Positions 1 to 12,100 of a stretch of DNA of 64,000 bases are shown one piece after another. The notes under the pieces are model-generated. The model worked only from the letters and a program-made list of their open reading frames with translations, did no database searches and was not told the DNA's origin. The position numbers were made by a program, and so were the translations under genes. The first letter of the stretch is position 1; each line of letters begins with the position of its first letter. Source of the DNA: Nemania diffusa (lineage: Eukaryota > Ascomycota > Sordariomycetes > Xylariales > Xylariaceae); contig JBBPUQ010000004.1 in NCBI GenBank assembly GCA_038501195.1, positions 4,416,001-4,480,000 of the forward strand. The letters are read 5' to 3'.

Positions 1-2083
1 GAGGAACTACCACCGGACAACATCAGGGGAAAACCTCTTTGTATGTATCAGTATTCGCGGCTTTTTGGAACGGCCCGTGTACCTACTGTCCACGGTTGCC
101 AAATCGAGCAAGATCCGGATTCGAAGCATATTGTTGTACTTTGCCATGGTCAGTTTTATTGGTTCGACGTCCTCGACGACAACTCCGACTTGATCATGAG
201 TGAAAGAGATGTTGCAATCAATCTGCAGACAATCATCGATGACGCAGTACAAACCCCAATCCAAGAGGCTGCGAAGGGAGCGCTTGGAATTCTTAGCACG
301 GAAAATCGGAAGATTTGGTCGGGGCTCCGAGAGGTATTAACAAGAGAAGAGCGCTCCAATAATGCAGACTGTCTTGGCATTGTGGATTCTGCTTTGTTCG
401 TACTCTGTCTAGACTATACCGAGCCTGCGACAGCAGCTGAATTATGTCAGAACATGCTCTGTGGCACAAACGAGGTCGTTAAGGGAGTACAGATTGGGAC
501 GTGTGTCAACCGATGGTACGATAAGCTTCAGATTATTGTTTGCAAGAATGGAAGTGCAGGGATCAACTTTGAACATACTGGCGTTGACGGTCATACGGTA
601 CTCCGGTTTGCGAGCGATGTTTATACAGACACAATTCTCCGATTCGCTAGGACGATCAACGGCCAGGCTCCGAGTCTCTGGAAAACAACGAGTCCAGATC
701 CTTCTAAGAGAGACCCCGATAGTTTTGGGGACGTTAATACAACCCCTCACAAGCTAGAGTGGGACATGATACCAGAACTTAATGTGGCGGTGCGGTTTGC
801 AGAAACAAGACTGGCTGATCTAATTAGCCAAAACGAGTTTGAGTGTCTGGACTTTAGTGGATATGGCAAGAACTTCATAACCTCTATGGGCTTCTCGCCT
901 GATGCCTTCGTGCAGATGGCGTTCCAAGCCGCTTATTATGGGCTATATGGGAGGGTGGAATGCACATACGAGCCAGCCATGACAAAGGCTTACCTTCACG
1001 GTCGGACTGAAGCTATCCGGTCTGTGACGGACGAATCCGTCAATTTTGTTCAGACTTTCTGGGCTGACAACCCAGCCGAGACGAAGGTTGAAGCACTCCG
1101 CAAAGCGTGCGAGCAACACGTCATTAGCACCAAGTCATGTGCAAAGGGGCAAGGCTGCGATCGCCACCTGTACGCTCTATTCTGCTTATGGCAGAGATAT
1201 GTAGACGATCAGATCAGTCGGTCGCCAAGCAGCGCTGGATACTCAAGCCCCACAGATAACGGCTCCATGCGAGAGTCTGTTGTTGGAAGTCCAGGTAGGG
1301 ACTCTATTAATTCGATAGATATGGACATGCGATCACACAAGCGAGGTGACAGCACCACATCAAACCCCCGATCGCGGGATCTCTACCCGGTCCCTGCAGT
1401 GTTTGCCGATGCAGGCTGGGATAGGCTGAACAATACGATACTATCGACATCAAACTGCGGGAATCCGTCATTGCGGCAATTCGGATTCGGCCCGACATCC
1501 GGGGACGGTTTCGGCATCGGCTACATCATCAAGGAAGAGGGAATAAATATTTGCGTCTCGAGCAAGCACAGGCAGACAAAGCGTTTCGTCGACGCTCTGG
1601 AGAGCTATCTCCTCGAGATCCGCCGCGTGTTGCGCATTACGGGCCGCAAAGCGGCTACTGCCAAGCAAACGCGAGCCCGCGAGGTCGACCATACCAAGGT
1701 CAAGGGCAGCAACCGGCTCAAGGCCCGCGGACGGATGATCACTGGTTTGGACAACAACACCATGCGACTACGGCTAGCCAACGGGTCGTCCACCGGCACG
1801 CGGTCACCAACTGAGGAGAGCGTATTGATGAGCGATGACGAATTAGGTGGTTGTAAGTTTTGCCCCTTCCTATGTTATATTCCTTCTTCGAAAAGAAGGT
1901 CTGAGAACTCTTCTTACTAATTCTCCTTCCCTAGATGGTTTCTTCGATGCAGGCATGCTCCTCCAAGCGCTCAAGGCGCGCGGCGACGCATTTGATAATG
2001 GCGAGGCGAAACCGTCAGAGCGAGCCACTGCCAGCGCGAGGAGAAGAGACGTGGGGAAAAAATTGCGGCTAGCCGAGTACTGA
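1..2083 (+). CDS. Carnitine O-acetyltransferase, FacC/YAT type (5' end outside the window)
   Basis: This enzyme moves acetyl groups between acetyl-CoA and carnitine, which lets acetyl units be shuttled between compartments during growth on acetate or fatty acids. The frame is open from base 1, so the N-terminus lies upstream. Exons are <1..1852 and 1935..2083; the 82-nt intron (GTAAGT...CCTAG) joins the tail motif LGGYGFFDAGMLL in frame. The choline/carnitine acyltransferase motif INFEHTGVDGH holds the presumed catalytic His (codon 574-576). SKHIVVLCHGQFYWFDV and FGFGPTSGDGFGIGY are further family blocks. A Ser-rich insert at about 1216-1370 separates two halves of the C-terminal domain, as in cytosolic fungal forms. 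The C-terminus ends RLAEY, not in a peroxisomal SKL-type signal, which fits a cytosolic isoform (inference). The family is certain; which paralogue is less so. Confidence 0.93.
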
Positions 2084-3053
2084 CCCGCATAGTGTACTGA
2101 ATATAGGAATCGCTTGTTATTTATTGTTTGACTATGGTTGCTTGAGAGCTCGGTTTGGTTATGATGCGTAGTACGAGATACCATGAGATGATGGGATTGT
2201 ATATCAGTAGTTTTTGAGCGACTCTTTAGCCGGCTGAGTTTTATAAGGAATGAATTGTCATTAGATCTGCTTTTGTTAGTGCCTCGTGTGGATACTTGCT
2301 GTTGATCCCTGAGTTTATGAGGTCCTCTTAAGAAGAAGACTACCTTCTCAAAATGAATTGGTCCACCAATGAGTGTCATGATATAGGTACATCATCAACA
2401 TCATCATCGTCAAGTAAGGATATTCTCATCTAATGATTGTGTGAGTGTTAGGTTGCCTCATTGACTTTCATGCAACTCGTTAAAGCGCAACGAAATTTTA
2501 TTTATTTATTAACTACAACTTGTAAAATTCTATTACACTTATATATATATGTCAAGTGGTAAATGAAATAGACACCTATATATTCTTGATGTCTACGCTT
2601 CCGTCGATAGCACCTCTCATAATAGAATGAGGAGCTATCATCAAGAGAAATTAATTCAAATGCACAATTTGTCAAACAAGAACCGAAGGTGGAAAAAGCT
2701 AGGTATCAAATTTATATAAGCGCAATGATGAATACACGCCAATCTTCCTATTAACACCTCAATTCCAAGAGGGGTGGGTAGTCAATGATGCCTCTGTAAC
2801 TCCGGACTCGATGCTTCCAATCAACCCAATAATATCCCCGCCTACCTAACCAAGGTATGATACGTAGGGAGGTGAATAGATATGTCTGCTATCGCAGCTG
2901 CGTATATGTGTATTTACCATGTCCCAGCTACCTCAATCGCAAGACAGAAGTCTACCAGTATATGAAACGGAATTAGGCATGTGATGAAGGGTGTTACAAC
3001 TATTTTTATTTGCTTTGTCGCTTTTTAAATTACTTTTTGCACGCCGGGCTCGC
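2084..3053. other. Convergent intergenic region
   Basis: This is about 970 bases between two converging genes and should hold both 3' UTRs. It contains a CATCATCAACATCATCATC microsatellite near 2396-2413 and a short TA run near 2541-2550. I see no coding frame or RNA gene in it. Confidence 0.6.
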
Positions 3054-4512
3054 CTAGGCCATCTCGTGGAACTGACCGTGGTGGTTCGAGTTGTAGTCGC
3101 GCTCGCCGACGGCGTTGCCGCCGGCTTCGTACACCGTTGTCGGCACGTTCGGCGACGCTGGCGGAGGAGGCTGGGCGCCCCAGTTCGAGTTGAGCGTGGA
3201 GGTTGGGCTGTGGGGCTGCGTGCTGTGTCTTGGGTCGGAGAATTGCGAGACAGGGCTCGTCGAGTCGTGGCGGTCGGGCACACCGGCTGGGGTCAGGCCG
3301 ACGAAGCCCACGGGCTTCTGCTCCTGCCCGGGGTAGTAGCCCTGCGGCGGGGGAGGCGTCGGCTGCTGGTAGGGCGGCTGGCCGTAGGCACCGTTGGTGT
3401 AGCCTTGGCCTTGAGGGGGGTAGCCGGGGCCGCCGGGCGGCGGCGGCGGTGGCTGGGTCATGCCACCTGCGGTGCCAGTCTGCATTATCGGCTGCTCGGG
3501 GCTCGTGGGAGTCTTCTTCTTGTTGTGGCGCACGAGGAAGAAGATGCCGAGACCGATGAGCGCGAGGCCGACTACGCCGCCGACGACGCCACCGACGATG
3601 GGGGCGATAGGGGTCGACGACTTCTTCGACGTGGAATCGCTGCTGTCGCTTCCGCTGCTGCTGCCACTGCTACTTCCACTGTTGCTGCCGCTGCCGCTAC
3701 TGCCAGTGCTGCTGCCGCTGCTGCCGGTACTGGTTCCGCTAGAGAACTCGTTATCGGTGGTGGAAGATTCCGGAAAGATGACCGACCCATCAGTCGCGCT
3801 CTCGAAAGAATCAGTGCCGGATCCCGAGGCGGTTGGGGTTATAGTAAATGTTCCCCAAGATACCCCGGTGACTTCTCCGAGATACGTCGTGTAAAGCTGC
3901 TGAGGCGTTGAGATGTCGAGCGAAGCGCAGAAGAAGTCTATGACGCCGCTAAAGTATGTGATCGTATTACAGTAGGAAGCAGTAGTCTCGGTGCTGTGAG
4001 AGTGTAAGTACATACTCGTAAAGAAGACCGTTAATCAACTGACCACTTGAGAGTGTAAGTGTCCTGGAGACATCCATCGTCACAAACGCTTGCCGAGTAC
4101 ACTTGCGAGTAGTCGTAACATGTTGCACGGATACCACAGTCGTCGCCCATACAACAACCAGCACGACCTAGGCTTTCCTCGATTACAATAGCGCAAGTGT
4201 AATCACCATTGCAAGTAATTGGGGCCCCTGGAAAGAGAATTAGATTAGGATGTTTGTGTTGCGACGATACGGTGAGATGATCTTACCGGCCCTTCCAGAG
4301 ATATAACCACAGGTGTTATCCGGGGCTATGAGCACCGTCTGGTCGCCCGTGTCTCTCTTAAACAGGTCCTTTACGTTGGGACCTGCCGTGATCTCGGGTA
4401 GGTGGAAGGTGGCGTCCGGGACGACGGCATCTGTTGCTCGGGCTGGTCTTCCATCGAATGCTAACGCCCGGGCCGCGGCAACAAGTGTTGCGGTGGTGAG
4501 TAACCTCGACAT
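3054..4512 (-). CDS. Cys-rich, Ser-rich single-pass surface membrane protein
   Basis: Three exons (4287..4512, 4044..4227, 3054..3993) give a 449-aa type I membrane protein; both introns (59 and 50 nt) keep the frame. A signal peptide (MSRLLTTATLVAAARALA) is followed by a cysteine-rich ectodomain of about 150 residues with more than a dozen Cys, including a CC pair. Next comes a Ser/Gly/Thr stretch likely to be O-glycosylated. One transmembrane helix at about 268-291 (APIVGGVVGG... IFFLV) is followed by a basic RHNKKK stop-transfer. The cytoplasmic tail is Pro/Gln/Tyr-rich and ends GQFHEMA. This is the architecture of fungal wall-stress sensors and related mucin-like proteins, but I see no clear WSC or Mid2 domain. 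A role in sensing or anchoring at the cell wall is inference only. The long open frames on the opposite strand come from the biased repeat composition. Confidence 0.85.
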
Positions 4513-6616
4513 GACGGCGTCGGATCTGTTTTGACTCTTTTTCTATAGCTCTAGGTATCTATAGCCGACCCAAGAGACCGGATAGACCCACTCGTGGTGA
4601 AATAGAGAAGCAATCACTCGCAACCAAGGACGCGTCGACACAGAAAAGAAAGAGGGGAGAAAAACCGCCGGCCTCTGGGGGGTATGGAGGGCCGTGTATG
4701 TTTATGAGGCAGCATCCAGTGTCCCTTGGTGACAGACCCTGCTCGACCCTACTTGACCTGCAGCACCTTGGCCCTCGTAAGGTAACCCACAGCGTGGGAG
4801 ACAAGGCATATTTCGTCTCGCCTCTAGCCGGCCCTTAGCGGACTTGGACTCCCGGCCTGAACTCATGGGTTCCAGCTTGTAGCCACAGCAGCCTTGGACT
4901 ATCCCCTTTACGAGGCGAGATACGGGGAGGAGATTGCAGTCAAGCATGATAGGCTAGACACAGCTAATGGTGACTGGGACGTGGTGTGCTAGCTTGCAGG
5001 AGCTGAACAGCTTAAAGTGACGCTAAGATATTATGGAGGATAGGGCCGCCACGAGACCGTTCGGAGGCCCTCCTCGTCTTGGCAGATCTGGCAATGGACC
5101 AGTCTGGAGAAGCTAAATAAGGGTCCTCGCGACTATGATCGACCTAAACATGTATACTATCTTTGCATAGTGCACGATGCTAGTGTATAGTCATGTAGAG
5201 GGATGTACGGTGCCTCCCTAGTCTAGAGTTTTCTGCCATTTCTCGTCAATACCTATAGGCATACCTACATACTACTAGGTATGAGGTAGATGGCCCTGTA
5301 GGTAAAAAGGTATTGTTGCTAGGTAGGCAAAGCCATAAATGCGGCTGAGACGACCCTGGTAGCTGTCATGATGGTCTGCTTACTTACAACTTATACTCTG
5401 TATTACCTATGGACCACATCGCTGCTAGCGGCATTACCCGGGACTTTGTAAAACATGGCAAAATAAGACGGGCCAACTTCAGCGCGCCCACCAGTCCCGC
5501 ATAATTTCGTTGGCGTAGTTAAAAGGGGGATGGTGCGCTGTTTTTTTCTACGAAATTTGGCGGTTCGGTGATCGTATTGAGAATGGTCGTTCTGAGGTGG
5601 CCAATGAGAATAGCTCTTTGGCGAGTGCGCAAGGAACCACTAGTGCCAACAGTGAAAATATAATATCTGACCTCTCATATTATATCTATACCTATTGCCT
5701 AAGAGCGTTTTCAATACTCGGATAGTCACCATAGGTAGTCCACAAGTTGCGAAAATAACTACAATAATAGTTAATGCCTTACACTAAGGCTGAAAATATA
5801 GTATGATCGAGGACGAAGCAAACATCTTCGTAGCCCCTATTTATTTCGAGTAGGTGCGTAGTAGAATCGATGGTAACATAGTCGAGTACCTAAGTCGGAA
5901 ATTTCGATTGCATGCTCTTGCTTGGGGTCGAGCTATTTTTGGCTGTTTGGAGTGAAGAGCGCGGGGGTTGAGGTTGTATTGGCTAGGCGGTGGCGTAGCG
6001 TACATACAGTAGGTAGTTAATATGAGGGGCCTCCTACATATGTCGGTACCTACAGTACCTATAATACATACTATAGCGCAAGATAGCGTAAATTCAGGTA
6101 TTGAGAAAAGAAGGCTTGTTAGATGCGCAATTAAAAGTGCAGTTTTTATCATATGTTATTTACTAGTTAAATAGTTCTTGTTGCTACGAAATTTGTGATC
6201 AAAGCTAGAAAGGTGCGCTGATTAGACTAGGTGATACAGAGTATAGTATTTTGACCTACCTAGGTAGTTAGAGCTGTGGGCGACTGTAGGCTTGGCACTT
6301 TCCAGGCACCGTCTATCTGCAGGTTAACAGCCGAAGGCAACCGACAGCTTGCTTATGGCACCTAAATTTATGTTCCAGCTGAAAGAATACATTGGCCAGA
6401 CGTCAACGAGCGACAAACTCATGACCTCTAGCGTGCCAAACCATCAACAACTAACACCTACACCTAGAGTCTAGGCCTATGGACCGTCACATATAGGTAG
6501 ATGAGGCTGAACAATACCTATACACACAAATCCAAGAGACAACGCCCCTCATACAAATCCCCTGCGAGGCCACTCTCGGGCTTGGCACGGCGAAACTCGC
6601 AGATGCAGCAGCACTC
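4513..6616. other. Divergent intergenic region
   Basis: About 2.1 kb separates two divergently transcribed starts, so both promoters should lie here. It is rich in TAGGTA/TACCTA words (for example around 5255-5330 and 6255-6270). Open frames are short, lack coding character and appear to be chance. Confidence 0.55.
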
Positions 6617-6620
6617 ATGA
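6603..6620 (+). promoter_or_regulatory. Minimal uORF whose stop overlaps the RAD57 start codon
   Basis: ATG CAG CAG CAC TCA TGA: a five-codon upstream ORF starts 14 bases before the main ATG. Its stop (6618-6620) overlaps the main start (6617-6619) as ATGA. Whether the transcript begins far enough upstream to include the first ATG is unknown. Confidence 0.45.
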
Positions 6621-8236
6621 CTGACCTGTCCCAGGTCCTACCGGACTTTCCTGTCGCCCAGTATGGACGTCTGCTGCCTACAATCGAGAAGAGTCAGCTG
6701 ACCGTCACCGATCTGCTCACTCTCGAGATTCCTGAGATTGGAAAGCGCACTCAGCTTCCGCTGCTGGATGTCAAGCGGCTATGTAACGCTATACTAGCCG
6801 CCCTACACGCCGATCTCGGTGTGAGCGGGCCAGATGGGGGCGACGGTGACGGTGACGGTGCCGGGAAGGAGAAGGGGAAGCAAAAGCAGAATGAGCCCCA
6901 GCCACAGAAGCGTCCTGCCACCAAGAAAACCTCTCTGAGGTCAACGGGCACGGAGCTCCTGGCGCGTTCCTGGCGCACCATCAGCACGCTAGACGCCTCT
7001 CTAGACGCAGCCCTCGGAGGCGGTGTCCCAACAGGCTACATCACCGAAATCACAGGTGAAAGCGGCGCCGGGAAGACACAATTCCTTCTCACACTGCTGC
7101 TCTCCGTGCAGCTCCCACCACCCCACGGTCTAGGGAGGCCAGCGCTCTACATATCGACCGAGGCACCCCTGTCCACGAAGCGGCTATCACAAATCCTCAC
7201 CCAGAACCCGCGCTTCCGCACCCTCGACGCAGACGCCGCGGCGGCGAGACGGCCGTCCCTGGACCGCGTCATCAGCACCGTGACGCCGGACCTCGAGTCG
7301 CAGGACCACATCCTCACCTACCAGGTGCCCGTGGAGGTCGCGCGGCGCAACATCGGGCTCGTCGTCCTGGACTCGGTGGCCGCGAACTACCGCGCCGAGT
7401 TCGAGCGCGGCAGCGGCGGCTCTAACATGGCCGCGCGCAGCGCCGCGCTCGTGCGCCTCGGCCACCTCCTGCAAGACCTCGCGCGCACGCACGACCTCGC
7501 GGTCGTCGTCGCGAACCAGGTGGCCGACCGCTTCTCCGGCTCGAACCCCCTACTTGCGTATCCGTCCTCGTTCTCGTCATCGTCGCTTGCGCCGTCGTAT
7601 TCGCCCGCTGTTAAGAACAGCGGCGGCGGTACCAGGCCCTCAGCCCTGACCCCGAGACCGCAACGCCACCAAGCTGCCGGTGCCATGTCGCAGGAGAGCC
7701 CCCTGGCTACCCGCAGCCGCAACGTACACCCAGCCGCGACGCAGGGCGCAGAACCATCAAGCAGCACAGCAGAGATCGCCGTGCGCTCCAGCATGCCGGA
7801 GCCGCCACCCGAGGACTCCGCGTCCGCCCCCACCCCCGCCGTGCTCTCCCTCGACCACCAGCAGCGCTGGTTCACGGGGTGGGGCGACGACCCGCACCAC
7901 CACGAGACGCTGAAGACGCCCAGCCTCGGCCTCGTCTGGACCACGCAGATCGCGACCCGCATCGCGCTGTTCCGGCGCCCCGCCTACGGGCGCAAGGTAG
8001 TCGTCGACGGCTCCAGCAGCACCACAGCAGCAGCACATGACGACTACGACGATGTAGGCCCGAGCGCGGGGCCGTACATCAAGTCGTGGCGCAGGTGGAT
8101 GAAGGTCGTGTTCGCGCCGCACGTGCCCGGCACCGGCCCCGGGCTCGAGGGCGCCGTGGAGTTCGAGGTCGTGGCGGGTGGGTTGCAGGGGGTGGAGAAG
8201 GCGCGGAACAAGAAGGTCAAGGGCGTGGGCGATTGA
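6617..8236 (+). CDS. RAD57: RAD57-like RAD51 paralogue (homologous recombination)
   Basis: Single exon, 539 aa. RAD57 acts with RAD55 to help load and stabilise RAD51 filaments on single-stranded DNA in the nucleus. The recA/RAD51 ATPase core is clear: Walker A GESGAGKT at residues 147-154, Walker B IGLVVLD at about 246-252, then ANYRAEFERG and VVVANQVADRF. The N-terminal region (LTVTDLLTLEIPEIGKR) resembles the helical lead-in of fungal Rad57. An acidic/basic low-complexity linker (GDGDGDGAGKEKGKQKQ) lies before the core. A Ser/Pro-rich insert of roughly 110 residues separates ANQVADRF from the conserved QQRWFTGWG...LGLVWTTQIATRI block. The codon third positions are strongly GC-rich in the 3' two thirds. 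RAD57 fits better than RAD51 or DMC1 because of the divergent N-terminus and length. Confidence 0.88.
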   Translation: MTDLSQVLPDFPVAQYGRLLPTIEKSQLTVTDLLTLEIPEIGKRTQLPLLDVKRLCNAILAALHADLGVSGPDGGDGDGDGAGKEKGKQKQNEPQPQKRPATKKTSLRSTGTELLARSWRTISTLDASLDAALGGGVPTGYITEITGESGAGKTQFLLTLLLSVQLPPPHGLGRPALYISTEAPLSTKRLSQILTQNPRFRTLDADAAAARRPSLDRVISTVTPDLESQDHILTYQVPVEVARRNIGLVVLDSVAANYRAEFERGSGGSNMAARSAALVRLGHLLQDLARTHDLAVVVANQVADRFSGSNPLLAYPSSFSSSSLAPSYSPAVKNSGGGTRPSALTPRPQRHQAAGAMSQESPLATRSRNVHPAATQGAEPSSSTAEIAVRSSMPEPPPEDSASAPTPAVLSLDHQQRWFTGWGDDPHHHETLKTPSLGLVWTTQIATRIALFRRPAYGRKVVVDGSSSTTAAAHDDYDDVGPSAGPYIKSWRRWMKVVFAPHVPGTGPGLEGAVEFEVVAGGLQGVEKARNKKVKGVGD

Positions 8237-9121
8237 TCGCGTGAGGCAATGAGTACGGGGGCTATGGGGCAGCTTCATGCAGGGGCTTGTGGTAGGGGAG
8301 TACGACGCATGTGTGCGTGACGGGAATCCGCACGCACCACCAATGCAACACGCGACGGGACTATCCCACCTATTACTGCCGATGTTGTGCAGCATCTCCT
8401 ACTCGAGGATACACATCCTTACCCCAGGTAAAAGAAACCGGATGTCGAGGACAATCCTACAAGATTTACGTAATAGGGGTGAAAGTATCATCACGAAGTC
8501 ACAAAGGCACCGAAACGATCTTTAAATGCTTCAGCCACGAGCATGAGCTATGATCATACGAAGAATATGACTAGACCAGAACTGAGATGCATATTAGATT
8601 GCACGCGTAGAGGATTATTCCACTTGCGAAAGAAGTTACTGGTGTAGAGATTAGTAAAGCAAGTTTTATCCCGCCTCCAGACGGCTTTTGTCATATATAT
8701 AATGGATAGCGTCTAGGACAGCTTGGCTGTCAGCCCGAGTAATACAATGTATGACTGACGATACTTGTCGAGTGTAATCAGAAGAATATATAAAAACACC
8801 ATGGTCAAGTTGAAATTCTGGTAGTAAGGTTAATACATCATAGGGTATCAATTAAGTCAATATTCCTACCGATCTACTTCTCGTCTGATAAGGCGCGCAT
8901 TGGCATGTAGAAGGTGAGCAATCACATAAATTCAGCCATAGTTCTTCCTAATGAATAAGTTGCGATCATAATTGATCAAAAGTTTTACATTTTTTTACTC
9001 CTAGATGCAAGCACAACACGTATTTAGTACATTGAAGCCACTCCACGCTTATGATCCTCAAAAAAAAATAACGCCTCTCAATGCTTAAAATCGAATCCGG
9101 CGCCCTATATATGTTGGCGCA
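8237..9121. other. Convergent intergenic region
   Basis: These 885 bases lie between two converging genes and should hold their 3' UTRs. Short poly-A/T runs occur near 8991-8997 and 9060-9068. I see no gene here. Confidence 0.6.
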
Positions 9122-12100
9122 TTACCTCGGATGAGGGAACTCGTCATCGATCTGCAGCCGCACGCCCACGTTCATGCTAATGAGCTCCTGCACGAGCAGC
9201 TTGGCGGCATATGGCATCGTCATCTTCGCGACCTGCTGGGTCGACTTGCACGTGTTGCAGTAGCCCTTGGATCCGAAGAGGCCGCACCGCTGGCAGACGT
9301 CGAGGACGACGGCGTCGGAGCTCGTCATGAGGCGCTCGAGCAGGAGCTGAGAGGCGCCGTAGGCCACGAGACAGTCGCGCTCCATTTCGCCTAGACGCAG
9401 GCCGCCGTCTCGCGATCTACCTTCCGTGGGCTGGCGCGTGAGGATGGCGCGGGGGCCGCGCGAGCGCGAGTGCATCTTATCTTGCACCATGTGCTTCAGA
9501 CGCTGGTAGTAGATCGGCCCGTTGAAGATGTATGCTTGCAGAGGTTCGCCCGTGATTCCTGAGGTGAAATAATCTTTGCCTTCCCACGAGAAGCCAGCGT
9601 CGACAAGCTCCGCACTCATGGCTTCGAGCGGATGCGAACGGAAGGCATCTCCGTAGCCATAATCCCGCCGTCCCTTGACAATGGATGCCTTGCCTGTGAG
9701 GCATTCCAGAAGCTTTCCGACCGTCATACGCGAGGGAAAACCGTGGGGGTTCATGATAATGTCGGGGACTATTCCCGCGTCTGAGAAGGGCAAGTCCTCC
9801 TGATCTACGATGATGCCTACGACACCTTTCTGTCCGTGACGGGAGGAGAACTTATCGCCTATCTCAGGTCGTCGAGTCTGTCTGGTCTGGACCTTGATGA
9901 GTTGGGTTTCTTTGTCAGTTTGCGTAATCATGACCTTGTCAATATAGGCTGGATCTGCGGCCTTGTATGTAATGGGCGTTTCACGGAATGCTTCGACTCT
10001 GCGTTCCATTCCTATAGTTGAGCTAGTAGTGTCCTGTGGACTCTCTTTCTTGATCATGACCTGGCCTGACTCCACCATCCAGCCAACGTCTGCGAGACCA
10101 TCCTTAGACAAAGCCTTGTTCTTCTCAAGTTCCGGATCTTTATCCCCAATGCGCTCGCGGCTCCCGTTGGGGTATCTTTGAAGATCGGCGGCATATTTCT
10201 TGAAAACTTGGGCTCGCCCAAAGCCACGGTCCAGTGACGCTTTGTTTAGTACTAGGGCATCTTCGATATCATACCCAGAGTAGGACATGACCACCACGGT
10301 GGCGTTCTGGCCTGCGGGTAATTTGTCATAGTGAATGAGTTCTATAGTCTTGCTAATAACCATCGGCCGTTGAGGGTACACCATAGTTAGGAGAAGTGTG
10401 TCGATACGATTGAATTGGTTGTAGGCAATGGCCCCAATCGCTTGTTTGCCCATAGCACACTGGTAAGTATTTCGGGGTGATTGGTTGTGATGTGGGAAGG
10501 GGATAAGACCAGCAACAGCCCCAAGCAGTGTAAAAGGTTCGATTTCAAGATGAGTAGTTGATTTAGTGATATCTTTTTCGGTACCGGCAATGAGAGTGTC
10601 GTTCTCCTCATTCACATCAAGATACTCAACAACGCCGTTTCGTAAAAAGTCATCGAACGTGATCTTCTCAGCTTGCAACATCCTCAGTTGGCTCTCCCTT
10701 ATCCTTGGCTTTCCATTCTTAACAATAATGTATGGTCGGCAAATCCGCCCTTCGTCTGTAGCTATGTGTACAGCTGATAGATTTTCGTTGACATTGATAC
10801 TCACGAATGGAGATATCCAGCCTCGCCGTCTCATGGTGCGGAAATTAGCGGCAAATCGCTTGGGGAATCGAGTCAGAGCGAATGGGGTTCCGTTAATATG
10901 TACGATGTATGCGCCCTTTTTATGCATCTCCGCGCCAGAAAAGTTTCTCAGAGGCTCTGCTGGAGGATCCAAAGTGAAAGCCCACCTTTTTATAGGGGTT
11001 TCATCAGCATCAGTTGTGATGTGCGTCATTAACGCCAGATTCTTCACGAGACCACAGGCCTCGCCTTCAGGAGTATCAGATGGACAGAGCATACCCCACT
11101 GTGACGGCTGAAGAGCACGAGGACCGCTGACTTTGCGAGTCTTCTCGAACTGACTACTTATGCGAGTCATCATTCCAAGCGCGGCTATATAGCTAAGCCT
11201 ACTTAAAACGTGAGTAACACCGGCTCGGTTCATCCTGAATCGCTGGACGGTCCAGTTTCCTGTCTGTATTGCACGGTTTAGTCCTTCTGTAATATGCTTT
11301 CCCTGAGCACCGATCTGCAAGAGGGGGTCAGCTGGAATAGCGCGGTGCTGTTTCTTCAGAGTGTTCTCGATGTTAAATTTCAAAGAACTCAAGAAATTCT
11401 TGAATAGATCTTCGAATAGCAGCGATAGAAGCTGGCCAGCAAGCTCGAATCGTTTATTTCCCACAAAATCTCTATCATCAACCAGCTTTGGGTTGTGACG
11501 AACCATTAGGACTCGGCGTGTCATCATAGCGACGTAGATAGCCTTGGGGTAAAAATCCAAGCCCTCGACCGGAATATGCGCGATAACAATATTGGCAAGA
11601 GCGTCAAGTCCCTCTTCAATGACACTACGACGTGGCTGAGGGGGCCCTCCCCTAGCTGGTCTTCCTTTCATTCCCATCTTGACTCTCGCGCCGATATACT
11701 CGAGAGCTTGTTGTTGGGTGAAGACCTCGGCTACCACCGCTTCTGAAAAGTTGATTTCGAAATCGTCTTGGTATCTCGCGTCAGAGCCGGTTACCAGCTG
11801 CATTATTTCGAAATCGGTAAGACCACCAAGGGCTTTGAGGATGATAACAATCGGTATAGGTTCGGCCAGAACGTTGTGTTGGAGATTAATGCGCTCTTTC
11901 TTGAGAGTAACATATGTCTTGGATTTCCTCTCGTGCGTAGAACTAGTGACGGATGCTGTGATAATATTGTTCTTTTCGTCGGCTTCGATAATGACACGAT
12001 TCTTGCTGAGCTGTTCTTGAATGAGAATGACTTTTTCCGTTCCTCGCACGATGAAGTATCCACCCGGGTCCAAGGGGCACTCATTCATAATCTCCATTTT

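Noticed and set aside
2991..3911. A 306-codon open frame opposite the surface-protein gene
   Set aside because: It is the shadow of Ser- and Pro-rich codon repeats on the other strand; its Arg/Ala/Val-rich product has no protein character.
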